Source of the DNA: JAJRVM01 sp963700515 | Lineage (GTDB): Bacteria > Planctomycetota > Planctomycetia > Pirellulales > Pirellulaceae | Direction: 5' to 3' | Assembly: GCA_963700515.1 (NCBI GenBank) | Contig: CAVOXY010000005.1 | Coordinates: forward strand, 81,889 to 145,888 | Length of the DNA: 64,000 nt | Part shown: positions 17,348-26,069 of the stretch, one piece after another | How the letters are laid out: each line of letters opens with the position of its first letter | Position numbering within the stretch: position 1 is the stretch's first letter | Position numbers and translations under genes: made by a program | Notes under the pieces: model-generated | Told to the model about the DNA's origin: nothing | What the model saw: only the letters and a program-made list of their open reading frames with translations | Database searches by the model: none

Positions 17348-17992
17348 TCACTTCGCCAACAGTTCGCCGACCTGGCGGCAATTTGTTGCGATTTTCTCCC
17401 AGCGGCCTGCGGCGACATCCTCCTTGGTGGCGAGCCAGGTTCCACCGGCAGCCAGTACGGCGGGCAGGCTCAGGTAATCCCGTACGTTCTCGAGCGTAAC
17501 GCCGCCGGTTGGTATGAAGCGAACGCCCAAATGAGCGTAAGGAGCCGCGAGGCTGCTGAGCATTTTCACGCCTCCAGCTGCTCCGGCAGGAAAGAACTTC
17601 AGCACGGTCAGGCCGGCATCCAAAGCGGATTCAATATCGGTGGGTGTCATCACCCCTGGGGTGAAAGGTAGCCCAATCTCCTGTGCCGCCCGCACGACCT
17701 TGAGATTGAAGCCGGGAGCCACGGCGAAAGCCGCTCCACATTCCTTCGCGGCGCGCGCCTGGTCAGGATGTGTGACCGTGCCCGCTCCCACCAGCAATGC
17801 GGGCCGCTTGGCAGCGAGCGTGCGAATCACCTCCGCGGCCGCCGCGGTCCGAAAAGTAATCTCGGCCACCGGCAGGCCACCGGCGATCAAGGCGTCCGCC
17901 AATGGCAGTGCCGCCGCCACCGACTCCACGGCCAATACCGGGACGACGCGCAGTTGTGCCAGCCTGGCAAAAACGTCCATTACCTCTGTCAT
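17348..17992 (-). CDS. KDPG/KHG-type aldolase (Eda family)
   Basis: This 214-residue class I aldolase cleaves 2-keto-3-deoxy-6-phospho-sugar acids to pyruvate and a triose phosphate or relative. The motif GLPVAEITFRT supplies the conserved Glu. VGAGTVTHPDQA and the Schiff-base Lys in VLKFFPA are also present, and the phosphate-binding IPTGGV follows near residue 160. ATG 17992 lies about eight bases after AGAGGG; ATG 17998 is the alternative. The gene is 13 bases after the dehydrogenase stop at 18006. It suggests the operon ends in an Entner-Doudoroff-like cleavage. Confidence 0.9.
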   Translation of the reverse strand: MTEVMDVFARLAQLRVVPVLAVESVAAALPLADALIAGGLPVAEITFRTAAAAEVIRTLAAKRPALLVGAGTVTHPDQARAAKECGAAFAVAPGFNLKVVRAAQEIGLPFTPGVMTPTDIESALDAGLTVLKFFPAGAAGGVKMLSSLAAPYAHLGVRFIPTGGVTLENVRDYLSLPAVLAAGGTWLATKEDVAAGRWEKIATNCRQVGELLAK

Positions 17993-18005
17993 ACTCATTC
18001 CCTCT

Positions 18006-18938
18006 TCACTCCCCCAGTGCCAAGAGCAAGTTGTCCACAGCCATCTCAACCGCCTGGGTCACACTTTCTTCGGTGTAGGCGCCAATATGCGGGACCGCGA
18101 TGACTCGCTCGTGAATGACCAGTCGATCCAACCCGGGAGGTTCTCGTCGAAAGGCGTCGACGGCAACTCCCGCAAGCTTGCCATTATCCAGGAATTCAAT
18201 GACCGCGTCATCATCCAGCAGCTCGCCCCGCGCCGTATTGACGAGATAGACTCCATCCTTCATGGCTGTGAGGCCTTGACGCGTGATCACCGGCTCACTG
18301 TCGCGGGAAGGGGGGCAATGCAGACTGATGATGTCCGATGCGGCTAGCAGTTGCTCCAACGGTACGTATGAAAAACCAACAGCGGCCGCCCGCTCCGTGT
18401 CGGGGAACGGGTCGAAGGCCACCACACGCATCCCCAGCCCGATCGCCATGTGGGCCACCAGTTGTCCGATCTGTCCACAGCCGATCAATCCCAGGGTGCG
18501 TCCCTTGATCTCGCAACCCAGGTGACGTTGCCATGTTCCGGCCTTCAGGCACCGATCGGAAAGGGAGATGTTTCGGACGAGCGCCAGTAACAGACCGACA
18601 GCCAGTTCGGCTACTCCGCGAGCGTTTGCCCCCTCGGCTCGCATCACGGCAATGTTCCGTTGATGGGCCGCCTCCAGATCGATATTGTCGATGCCCGTGC
18701 CATTACGGCTGATGACTCGCAGATTCACGGCACGCTCGAGCACACGCCGGCTCACCGGTTCGACGCCGGCCAGGTAGCCCACACACCCGGGGACCAGTCG
18801 CAGCAGTGCTTCCTCGTCCGGTTGCTGGCCGGGTGTACCCATCAAGAGCCGATAACCGGCACGCTCCAAGCGAGCCAAAGCAGGGTGCCCGTCGCGGGTC
18901 AAGGAGCGTGGTGTGACGAGTATCGTGTTGGCAGTCAT
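18006..18938 (-). CDS. D-2-hydroxyacid dehydrogenase (SerA/PGDH-like)
   Basis: This is a 310-residue NAD-dependent dehydrogenase of D-2-hydroxy acids. The nucleotide-binding loop is LGLIGCGQIGQ near residue 148. The catalytic Arg (NTARGELLD), Glu (FRREPPG) and His (VPHIGAY) are all visible. NGTGIDNID near residue 75 matches the phosphoglycerate dehydrogenase group. No C-terminal ACT domain is present, unlike biosynthetic SerA. ATG 18938 was chosen because VTPRSL follows at the family's normal start. GGAGG lies 14 bases upstream, rather far. In this context it probably oxidises or reduces a sugar-derived acid. Confidence 0.87.
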   Translation of the reverse strand: MTANTILVTPRSLTRDGHPALARLERAGYRLLMGTPGQQPDEEALLRLVPGCVGYLAGVEPVSRRVLERAVNLRVISRNGTGIDNIDLEAAHQRNIAVMRAEGANARGVAELAVGLLLALVRNISLSDRCLKAGTWQRHLGCEIKGRTLGLIGCGQIGQLVAHMAIGLGMRVVAFDPFPDTERAAAVGFSYVPLEQLLAASDIISLHCPPSRDSEPVITRQGLTAMKDGVYLVNTARGELLDDDAVIEFLDNGKLAGVAVDAFRREPPGLDRLVIHERVIAVPHIGAYTEESVTQAVEMAVDNLLLALGE

Positions 18939-19023
18939 GCAGCGTGTTGGAACCTCCGTCTTGATGATGCACGCACCATGCATACGAAAGGAGATAGAAA
19001 AATCGGACGACAAGAAGACGTTG

Positions 19024-19599
19024 TCAAACGATGGTCACACGGCCCTCTCGGCGAAAAACTCGCTTGGGAAATCCGGCTGACTTGATATCTCCGTAGTCGT
19101 GCCCGGCGTCACCGGGGTAAATGCAGAGTGAAATCAGTGGCTCATCACCGGTATTGATGGATCGATGAGCCCAGTAGGGAGGAACGTAGACCATCCGTCC
19201 CGCCACAAACTCTTCCCACTTGCAGGTCCCATCGGACAACTTCATCATCATTAGGCCCTCCCCCTTCAGGCAGAGGTAGATCTCGCCCGTTTCTCGGGTC
19301 GTGTGGTAGTGGCCTTTGGTCATGAAGAACTCATCCCCCACGACGCCCGAATACAACTTGCTGACGCAGAACTTCAGGTGCCCGTACTCTTCTGGCACGC
19401 TCGATTCAAACGTTTCATAGTGGACCGGATCGTGCTGGGATGTGATCAACTGCTGTAAAGCTTCTTCGCGGGCATAATAGTTGTGCATGTCGGAAGCGCG
19501 ACGTTCAATGTGATCGTGCGGATCGCGCATGATGCCTTCGGCCAGGTCGAACTGGATACCGAACGGATCGATGAGGGAAGTCTTGGGGCTGATTTGCAT
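19024..19599 (-). CDS. Cupin-type glucose-6-phosphate isomerase
   Basis: This 191-residue cupin matches the metal-dependent phosphoglucose isomerase family best known from archaea. The metal ligands are in GHYHTTRETGEIY (His, His, Glu) and VPPYWAHRSIN (His). The C-terminal AGHDYGDI segment is a family hallmark. The start follows GAGGA. It is unrelated to the usual bacterial Pgi. Its presence within a sugar operon suggests isomerisation of a phosphorylated aldose to a ketose, not necessarily glucose-6-phosphate. It lies 43 bases before the shikimate-dehydrogenase-like gene on the message. Confidence 0.87.
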   Translation of the reverse strand: MQISPKTSLIDPFGIQFDLAEGIMRDPHDHIERRASDMHNYYAREEALQQLITSQHDPVHYETFESSVPEEYGHLKFCVSKLYSGVVGDEFFMTKGHYHTTRETGEIYLCLKGEGLMMMKLSDGTCKWEEFVAGRMVYVPPYWAHRSINTGDEPLISLCIYPGDAGHDYGDIKSAGFPKRVFRREGRVTIV

Positions 19600-19642
19600 A
19601 AACGTCCTCGAGGTTCGCGGTGGAGTCGAACGGCGGATGTCA

Positions 19643-20626
19643 TCATCTCACATCCGCGGCGATTTGCATGAGCTGCTCAAATTCGGGGCCACTGGTGGGA
19701 ATCTCAATGTGAAACACTTCGGCGATGACGCGGGTCCAGCCATGGATGAAATAGATCCAGCCATCTTCGATCTGAAGGTTCCTTTTCTGTTGCTGGGCAC
19801 GGGCCTGCTGCAGAAACAACAGGTCACCGCGGTAATTGAAATCCCAGGCCAGACCCCGCTGTGGCCAACGGGCGGTATCCGTCACAGGGGACCCGGGAGC
19901 GTCTTTGCCCAGTCCGGTGGCGTTGATCACCAGGGAACACGGTGGTAAGTCCGCCATGATGGCGTCGGTCATCTCGGGTGAAGGAGTGTGGTAGTACTCG
20001 CGCGGGATGTCCGCACCGATCGCGTCATGGAACCGGCGGATCTCGTCCAACCGCGGCCGACTGCGATTCGTGACCACGATTCGACGGGGCCGGTTACTTC
20101 CATGTTTCTTCTGCAGCAGGTACCAGGTGATGGCAATTGCCGAGCCACCTGCTCCTAACACCAGGGCGTCGGAGTCGGTTTGTTCCCAGTGCTTTTCAGG
20201 CAAAAAAGCCTCCAAGGCCAGCCCGCTGGTGATGGGGTCCTTGGCGTGCCCGATCAGTTGCCCGGCATCTTTCGAGATGCTGCTGATCTCACCCATCAGC
20301 TCGGCCAGTGGATCGAGGGCATCGAATTGATCGCGGCATGCGCGGAGTAAATCGATCTTGTGAGTGGTTACCAGGGCGCCCAACGACAGCGGATCCCGCT
20401 TGATAAACGCCACTGCCTGCCGATAGTTCTCGGCTTGGTCGTGCCAGCAGAAGTTCATGCCCTGCATGACGACGTCTGTCAGGCCCAGGTGGCTGGCCCA
20501 GCGAGGAAAGACTTTCATGATCGACGACTTGTGCGTGGTCACACCAATAAAGTACATCGTCGGCTTCTCGGCCGATGGAAAAGGTATGTCGGGGGTCAGC
20601 GGCGGTCTCACCGAGGTATCGGTCAT
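19643..20626 (-). CDS. Shikimate/quinate dehydrogenase family protein of unclear substrate
   Basis: This 327-residue protein has the AroE fold. It has the catalytic Lys in VTTHKIDLL near residue 89, the Asp in HAKDPITSG near 128 and the nucleotide loop LGAGGSAIAIT near 154. A likely NADP-type NRSRPR follows. The N-terminal substrate region is unusual: it reads GVTTHKSSIMKVFPRW rather than the SxSxxxHN of true shikimate dehydrogenases, and the protein is longer than AroE (about 270). Together with its position in a sugar operon, this argues for a different polyol or sugar-acid substrate. The start overlaps the kinase stop by four bases (ATGA). Confidence 0.82.
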   Translation of the reverse strand: MTDTSVRPPLTPDIPFPSAEKPTMYFIGVTTHKSSIMKVFPRWASHLGLTDVVMQGMNFCWHDQAENYRQAVAFIKRDPLSLGALVTTHKIDLLRACRDQFDALDPLAELMGEISSISKDAGQLIGHAKDPITSGLALEAFLPEKHWEQTDSDALVLGAGGSAIAITWYLLQKKHGSNRPRRIVVTNRSRPRLDEIRRFHDAIGADIPREYYHTPSPEMTDAIMADLPPCSLVINATGLGKDAPGSPVTDTARWPQRGLAWDFNYRGDLLFLQQARAQQQKRNLQIEDGWIYFIHGWTRVIAEVFHIEIPTSGPEFEQLMQIAADVR

Positions 20627-22158
20627 CGTTCAGGTTCCCGTGCGGTTACGGCCCACTCCTGCAGGAGATCCACCAGTCGCGTATAGCGGGCCAAGCGTGA
20701 CTGGTAGTGTTGGGCACATTTTCGTTGCGGGCGGACGCGGTCACCGGTTTGCAGCCAGTCGGCGGCTGCTTTGTCGAGGTTCTTCCAGAGTCCCACGCCG
20801 TACCCGGCCAGGAGGGCGACACCCATCGGTGCCCCCTCGTGCCGGTTGAGCTGGACGACGGGCAGCTGTAGCGCATCCGCTTTCATCTGGTTCCACAGGC
20901 TGCTCTTCTCACCGCCGCCCGTGATGCGGACTTCTCGCATGTTCAGTTCAGGGTTGACCGCCTGCAGCACATCCCGGTAGACGCAGTACTCCAGCGCCAC
21001 GCCCTCGAGCGCTGCTCGGTACAGGTGAGCCGCCGTGTGCGACCAGGTCAGTCCGGCCCAACTGCCCCGCAGCAAGGGTTGGCTGGGAGATACGCGACCC
21101 CCCAGGTGCGGCACAAACATCGGGTCGTCGGCGGCCGGCACGATGCGGGTGGCGAGCTGGTTGAGCGTGGCCAGAGCCCTGTCGGAAGACGATTTGCCGA
21201 GCTGGGTCATTTCGCGGGCGAACCATTCCAAGTTCATACCGCCACCATTGATATAGGCGTACGGATGCCACAGACCGGGCGTCGCCGATTGCCCCCAACC
21301 GAGAGTCCGGTAGGCGACGTCCGCTTTGAACTGCCGAGTCGTGGCTGCGAACACCGAAGCCGTGCCGGCAACATCGACGCAGATGCCTTCTCGCGTGGCC
21401 CCGCAAGCTAGAAAAGACGCGGCCGTGTCGCCGCAGCCGGCGATCACCGGGATGCCCGCAGCGATTCCGCAGCGCCGCGCCACGCCGGCTGTCACCGCGC
21501 CAATCACGCTGTGAGGGTCGACGATGCGCGGCAGCTTCGACGACGAAATGTCAAACTTGCGGCAGAGGGACTGGTCCCAGCATCCCCGCACGTTGTCCGC
21601 AAAGCCGCTGAAGTGCAGATAGCTCTTGTCGATCAGCGCTTGCGAGGCGTCCAGCTCGCATAGTCGCATGGCCGCATAGCCACCCGGCTGGACGAATGAC
21701 GCGATTCGTTCGTAGGTCTCACCGCGGTCCTCCTTCCACCAGAGGATTTTGGGGCCATGATTGAAGCTGGCCGGTCCTCCCGTCTTGCGAATGATCTCGT
21801 CACCCGCTCGCTCCTGCATCCGCGCGATATGGGGAGCACACCGCGTGTCCAGCCAGGAATCGTAGGGAGTGACCGCGCGGCCATCCGTGCCGATCCCGAT
21901 GATGCCGGCCATCTGTCCGTCAATTCCAATGGCCGACACGTTGGCCGGGTCGATCTCCGCCTCGGCGACGCACGCCTTGATGCACTGGCATACCGTCTTG
22001 AACTGGTATTCCGGGTCTTCCTCCACCACGCCCGGCGCAGGCTGATGAAGTCGGGACTTGCGAAAGGCCGAAGCCAGGGCACGCCCCCGGTCGGTGAATA
22101 GCACCGCCTTCGTGCCCTGCGTCCCTACGTCGACGCCCAACAAGTATGTGCGTTGCAT
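20623..22158 (-). CDS. FGGY-family carbohydrate kinase (xylulokinase-like)
   Basis: This 511-residue ATP-dependent sugar kinase has the N-terminal phosphate loop GVDVGTQGTKAVLF. The catalytic Asp lies in GIDGQMAG near residue 82. The adenosine-binding region has AGCGDTAAS and DVAGTASVF, and the C-terminal ITGGGEKS matches the family signature. The length and motifs are closest to the xylulokinase group, but FGGY specificity cannot be read from motifs. It would phosphorylate the operon's ketose or polyol and trap it in the cytoplasm. It ends with a four-base overlap into the next gene and starts three bases after the alcohol dehydrogenase stop. Confidence 0.9.
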   Translation of the reverse strand: MQRTYLLGVDVGTQGTKAVLFTDRGRALASAFRKSRLHQPAPGVVEEDPEYQFKTVCQCIKACVAEAEIDPANVSAIGIDGQMAGIIGIGTDGRAVTPYDSWLDTRCAPHIARMQERAGDEIIRKTGGPASFNHGPKILWWKEDRGETYERIASFVQPGGYAAMRLCELDASQALIDKSYLHFSGFADNVRGCWDQSLCRKFDISSSKLPRIVDPHSVIGAVTAGVARRCGIAAGIPVIAGCGDTAASFLACGATREGICVDVAGTASVFAATTRQFKADVAYRTLGWGQSATPGLWHPYAYINGGGMNLEWFAREMTQLGKSSSDRALATLNQLATRIVPAADDPMFVPHLGGRVSPSQPLLRGSWAGLTWSHTAAHLYRAALEGVALEYCVYRDVLQAVNPELNMREVRITGGGEKSSLWNQMKADALQLPVVQLNRHEGAPMGVALLAGYGVGLWKNLDKAAADWLQTGDRVRPQRKCAQHYQSRLARYTRLVDLLQEWAVTAREPER

Positions 22159-22161
22159 AGT

Positions 22162-23227
22162 CTACTCCGCCACCAAGATGACCTTACCACCTGTTCCCGC
22201 CAGCGCCGCCGCGTAAGCCTGCTGAAGATCGAGAAGCCCAAACACGTGCGAGATGACGCGCGTCGAGATCCACGCGCTTTCCGGCGACCAACTGGAGTCC
22301 GAGCCGATAGTCCTCCACCGATCCACCCGTCGTTCCAGTGACGACGAAGTTGCCGTAATGAATGGCATTCGTATCCAGCGGCACCGGGCCTTCGCTTTTG
22401 GGAAGGCCGCCAAACAAGCAGAGTCGACCGAACGGCGCCAGCAACTGTACCGCTTCCGACTGCACCTGGGAAATCGGGCAGGCTGTGATCACGACGTCGG
22501 CCCCCCGACCGGCGGTCTCGTCACGGACCCGATCCGGAATGTTGTCCTCCAGTGGATTGAAGGTCCGGTCGCAGCCTAGCTCGAGCGCCTTCTGCAATCG
22601 TGCCGGCAGCGGGTCCACGACGATCAGCCGTGCAGCGCCGGCCGCTCGGCAGAGCATCGTGTGCAGCAACCCAATCGGACCAGCGCCGTAGATCACCACG
22701 GTGTCTCCCAGACCGACGCCCGCCGTCCGCACACCATTGACGACGCAGGAGAAAGGCTCCAGCAACGAGGCTTCCTGGTCGGTGACACTGGTCGGGAGCG
22801 GGATGATATTGCCCTGCGTGATAAAGCGAGCTGGTATCCGCACGTAAGGGGCGTGACCGCCATCGCGGTCGATGCCAAAGGCGGTGTAGTTGGGACAGTA
22901 GTTCGCTTTCCCGCGGATACAGGCGTCACAGCGCCCGCAGCCAGCATTGGGGGCCACTCCCACCCGCTCGCCCAGTCGAAAACCCTCCACTCGCGACCCG
23001 ATCTGCTCGATCACCCCCACAAACTCGTGCCCCAAGACGATCCGCTGCCCGTCGGCCAGTTTGCGATGGCCACTGTGAACAATCTTCACGTCCGTACCAC
23101 ATATCGACGCCGCTTGGATTCGCAGTAAGATCTCGTCGCTTTCAATCTCCGGCACGGGGATCTCGTCGACCAGCAAAGTGCCGCCTTGCGTGTAGGTGGC
23201 GGCCAGCATCTGAGGCCGTCGCGTCAT
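22162..23227 (-). CDS. Zinc-dependent medium-chain dehydrogenase (sorbitol/threonine-DH-like), frame broken once
   Basis: This NAD(P)-dependent alcohol/polyol dehydrogenase restores to 354 residues when one base is removed at about 22258-22264. Catalytic zinc ligands are in SICGTDVK (Cys) and LGHE (His, Glu). The structural zinc site is CGRCDACIRGKANYC. The coenzyme loop is GAGPIGLLH, followed by VVDP. After the break the family tail RVISHVFGLLDLQQAYAAA is found in the next frame and stops at 22162, three bases before the kinase. Without correction the tail is random. The start overlaps the preceding stop by four bases, so it is the second gene of the operon. Confidence 0.87.
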
Positions 23228-24270
23228 GGTCTCACCATGCCTTCCTCGCTCAGCAACACCGGCCGCCGTTGGGCGATGGAGCGGTTTCCGGCGTTCACGA
23301 CCATTACGGCAGCCTTACCGTCCAGCCCACCGACACGCGGTTCACGATCCTCGCGAATGCAGCGTACAAAATCTTCGTCTTCTGCGCGATAGGCATCCAA
23401 AAACAGATTCATCCAACTGCGCACGATTCCGCTGGTGCTCCCCGACGCCGTGTGCGCTACCACGCTGTCGGCCGCCAAACTACCGACCGTGATCAAACCT
23501 TTCTCCCCCAGGATCTCGCACCTGGCATCGTAGCCGTACTGAACTCCTTGGGCTCCGCTGATCGATCCCTGCATGCCGTTCGTAAGCCGAGCGGATAGGA
23601 CCACGTTGTCGTAGAAATCGGGATACTGCTGGCGGGCCTCGTGAGAACGATAGTTGCCGCCGATCGCGTAGACCTCCTCGAATTCACTCCCCGCAAACCA
23701 ACGTACCGTATCGATGTCATGGCTATTGACTTCCGACAGCGGACCGTTGCTCTTGCGAATGTCATACATCCACGGCTTGGGCGTTGTCGGACCATGCGTC
23801 AACGATCGCACCATCACCACCGAGCCAATTTCTCCGGCATCCACCCGCTCTTTGGCCGCCACGAAGCCAGGATCGAAACGGCGCATGAAACCGATTTGCA
23901 GTTTCACCCCCCCGCGCTGTGTGGCGGCGAGCATGGTGTCACACTCCGCCGCGTTCATCGCCATCGGCTTCTCGCAAAGGATGTGCTTGCCAGCCGCCGC
24001 GGCCGCCAGCACGATTTCACAGTGGTGTACGCTCGGCGTGGCCACCACCACCGCATCGATGCGGGGGTCCGCGAGAATCTCGCCATAGCCTTCATATCCG
24101 GCGCTGCAGTGCAGCTCGTCGCACGCCAGCCGGCGCGACTCCTCGAGTGGCTCAGCCAACGCCGCCAACCGCGCACCGGCCACGCGCCCGTGAGCGAAAT
24201 TACGGGCGTGGATCAGCCCCGCTCGCCCCGAACCAATCACCGCCACGGCAATCTGCGAAGTGTCGACCAT
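23224..24270 (-). CDS. Gfo/Idh/MocA oxidoreductase (first gene of sugar operon, myo-inositol-DH-like)
   Basis: This 348-residue NAD(P)-dependent dehydrogenase is cytoplasmic. The nucleotide loop is VIGSGRAGLIHARNF, the signature CEKPMAMN lies near residue 98, and the catalytic NSHDIDTVRWF segment (His and Asp) is near 180. These positions are like inositol 2-dehydrogenase. It is the first gene after the proposed promoter at 24313-24341, and its stop overlaps the next start by four bases. The candidate operators lie 48-79 bases upstream. It probably performs the entry oxidation of the pathway, though this is inference. Confidence 0.88.
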   Translation of the reverse strand: MVDTSQIAVAVIGSGRAGLIHARNFAHGRVAGARLAALAEPLEESRRLACDELHCSAGYEGYGEILADPRIDAVVVATPSVHHCEIVLAAAAAGKHILCEKPMAMNAAECDTMLAATQRGGVKLQIGFMRRFDPGFVAAKERVDAGEIGSVVMVRSLTHGPTTPKPWMYDIRKSNGPLSEVNSHDIDTVRWFAGSEFEEVYAIGGNYRSHEARQQYPDFYDNVVLSARLTNGMQGSISGAQGVQYGYDARCEILGEKGLITVGSLAADSVVAHTASGSTSGIVRSWMNLFLDAYRAEDEDFVRCIREDREPRVGGLDGKAAVMVVNAGNRSIAQRRPVLLSEEGMVRP

Positions 24271-24312
24271 AAGCCTCCCCAGTGCGCTGAGCTTGATTAT
24301 CGCAATCCAGCG

Positions 24313-24341
24313 AATATAATCGTTTTGCTATTGTTTCGCAA
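24313..24341 (-). promoter_or_regulatory. Promoter of the eleven-gene sugar operon
   Basis: Read on the minus strand, TTGCGA (24341-24336) and TATATT (24318-24313) are 17 bases apart. Transcription would start near 24306, about 35 bases before the first ATG. The surrounding sequence is clearly AT-rich compared with the genes. Confidence 0.6.
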
Positions 24342-24349
24342 TCGTTTGC
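24318..24349 (-). promoter_or_regulatory. Candidate DeoR-type operator: three direct repeats over the promoter
   Basis: Minus-strand repeats GCAAACGATT, GCGAAACAAT and GCAAAACGATT lie one after another, overlapping the -35 element and the spacer. DeoR-family repressors commonly bind tandem repeats of this size, and a DeoR gene lies divergently at 24920. Binding is inferred. Confidence 0.5.
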
Positions 24350-24601
24350 TGTTGATTTACGTTGTTTTGGCTCATTGTCGACTGCGCGGGTCGGCATTGA
24401 CCGTACTTTTGGTGCGGAGCCGACCGCCGCCACAGACAGCGATGGTGCGTGAACGAAGATGGTGTAACGCCGTCCAATTACGCCCCAGGGCGCAAGAACG
24501 ATCACGACTTGTCGCCTCGTAACACTCTATCCGTGTGCAGTGCACGGTGCCTTTGTTTTCACCAGATAAGGCGTGCCAGGGGGTAAACAGACCGGAATAG
24601 C

Positions 24602-24777
24602 GAATGGTGAATGGTGAATGGTGAATGGTGAATGGTGAATGGTGAATGGTGAATGGCGAATAATTAACGAGGGGAAGGTGGATGAGAAAGCCAATCATCG
24701 TGGCGTTCTACGGCCGTGCAAGAACCGAAAAAGCGCGCATCACGAACCGTCAATTTTTCACCATTCACCATTCACCA
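24602..24777. repeat. Heptamer array with a complementary array downstream
   Basis: Eight copies of GAATGGT (last one GAATGGC) fill 24602-24657. About 100 bases later, 24757-24777 carries three copies of TTCACCA, the complement of the same repeat. The transcript could fold into a long imperfect hairpin. The remaining sequence from 24350 to 24919 shows no gene. Confidence 0.85.
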
Positions 24778-24919
24778 ATAATTATTGACTTGGGAGCCAT
24801 GCATCGTGCAGCCGGTACCGTCAGCTCAGAAATCTTCCTCGGTTTCTTTGCTGTCCTGACTGCCAACGGCCAGACCATTACGTAACCTCCAGCCTTACCT
24901 CTCCCAGCGAGAACCTACT

Positions 24920-25696
24920 TTGGCCACGAGCCCCCTTTTTTCCGAAGAGCGTCGCCATCGCATTGTGGAGCTGATCCGGGAACGCAAGAAGTTGACCGTC
25001 AATCAACTGTGCGAGCTTCTGGATGTCTCGGCGGCCACCGTGCGCGGCGATCTGCGAGATCTGGACCGCGAGGGGTTGCTGGTGCGCACGCACGGTGGCG
25101 CCATCGAGCGGTCGCGCACCAGCTTTGAACAGATCTCGAGCCAGCGTAGTACCGAGCATCTGGCTGAGAAGCAGGCGATTGCGAAAGCTGCCGAACCGTT
25201 CGTGGAGGATGGCGACACAATTCTGCTCGATACCGGCACGACCACGCTCGAATTGGCTCGCCGCATCGGCGTTGATCGTCGTTTGACTGTGGTGACCAAC
25301 GATCTGGAAATTGCTCGCGTGTTGGAGGAAGTGCGCGGAGTGGAAGTTGTGCTGCTGGGTGGCGCCGTGCGAAAGGGCTTTCATTGCACGGTCGGTCCGG
25401 CTGGTTGGCGGATGACCGAAGAACTGCGAGTGGACAAAGCCTTCATGGCCACGAACAGCCTTTCGCTGGAGGCAGGGGCGACAACACCCGATCTGCAGCA
25501 GGCGGAGACCAAGAAGGCGATGATTGCCATGGCGCGGAAAGTTGTGTTCCTGGCTGACAGCAGCAAAATTGACCGGCAATCTTTTGTTCGTTTCGCGGAT
25601 CTTCCGCAAATTGATGTGCTCGTGACGGACCAACTGGATGCGGAGCAGCGCCGATTGTTCGAGGAACAAGGAGTCGAAGTGGTGGTGGCGATGTAG
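24920..25696 (+). CDS. DeoR/GlpR-family transcriptional regulator
   Basis: This 258-residue regulator has an N-terminal winged helix-turn-helix (ERRHRIVELI, then VNQLCELLDVSAATVRGDL, residues 9-55) followed by LVRTHGGA. Its C-terminal DeoR sensor domain has DTGTTTLELA near residue 104, VVTNDL and LLGGAVRKGF. These bind phosphorylated sugars in known members. The start appears to be TTG at 24920, giving a normal family length. The gene faces away from the sugar operon, and the likely operator lies between them. This suggests repression that is relieved by a sugar phosphate from that pathway. Confidence 0.9.
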   Translation: MATSPLFSEERRHRIVELIRERKKLTVNQLCELLDVSAATVRGDLRDLDREGLLVRTHGGAIERSRTSFEQISSQRSTEHLAEKQAIAKAAEPFVEDGDTILLDTGTTTLELARRIGVDRRLTVVTNDLEIARVLEEVRGVEVVLLGGAVRKGFHCTVGPAGWRMTEELRVDKAFMATNSLSLEAGATTPDLQQAETKKAMIAMARKVVFLADSSKIDRQSFVRFADLPQIDVLVTDQLDAEQRRLFEEQGVEVVVAM

Positions 25697-25701
25697 CGGA
25701 T

Positions 25702-25740
25702 TATTACTCATACTCTTACTCATACCCTTACTCACACTCC
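25702..25740. repeat. Short ACTCAT-type direct repeat after the DeoR gene
   Basis: A pyrimidine-rich run contains TTACTCATAC-like units three to four times with small changes. It begins five bases after the regulator stop. The rest of 25741-26069 shows no gene or clear signal. Confidence 0.55.
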
Positions 25741-26069
25741 GCTTCAGTTGTCGCCCCACGCGTGTCCATTTGAAACCGGCTCTGTGACATCGCATCGACA
25801 AGTACCTACGGGGACTGCTAGCGCGTCGGAAGTATGGGCAGAGTGTTCGCGTAGAAAGGAGGATGCGTCGGGTATGCTCGCATGCTACACAATTCCGATC
25901 TCCACTTTGAGGACGGGATCTATCCCGTCCGTGCTCGCAGGTATGATCCGGACTGCTTTGGCTGGGGCCGAAGGCCGACGAGTTCGAAGGATGATGCTTC
26001 ACGGCGTTTTATCTGCCACCGTTGAAGCTTGCGTACTGGCTGGTGACGAGAACGGAAGATCGGCTACAG

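Noticed and set aside
24602..24657. Possible CRISPR array
   Set aside because: The repeats are seven bases long and contiguous with no spacers. The same holds for the arrays at 27026, 37211 and 37522, and no cas genes are present.
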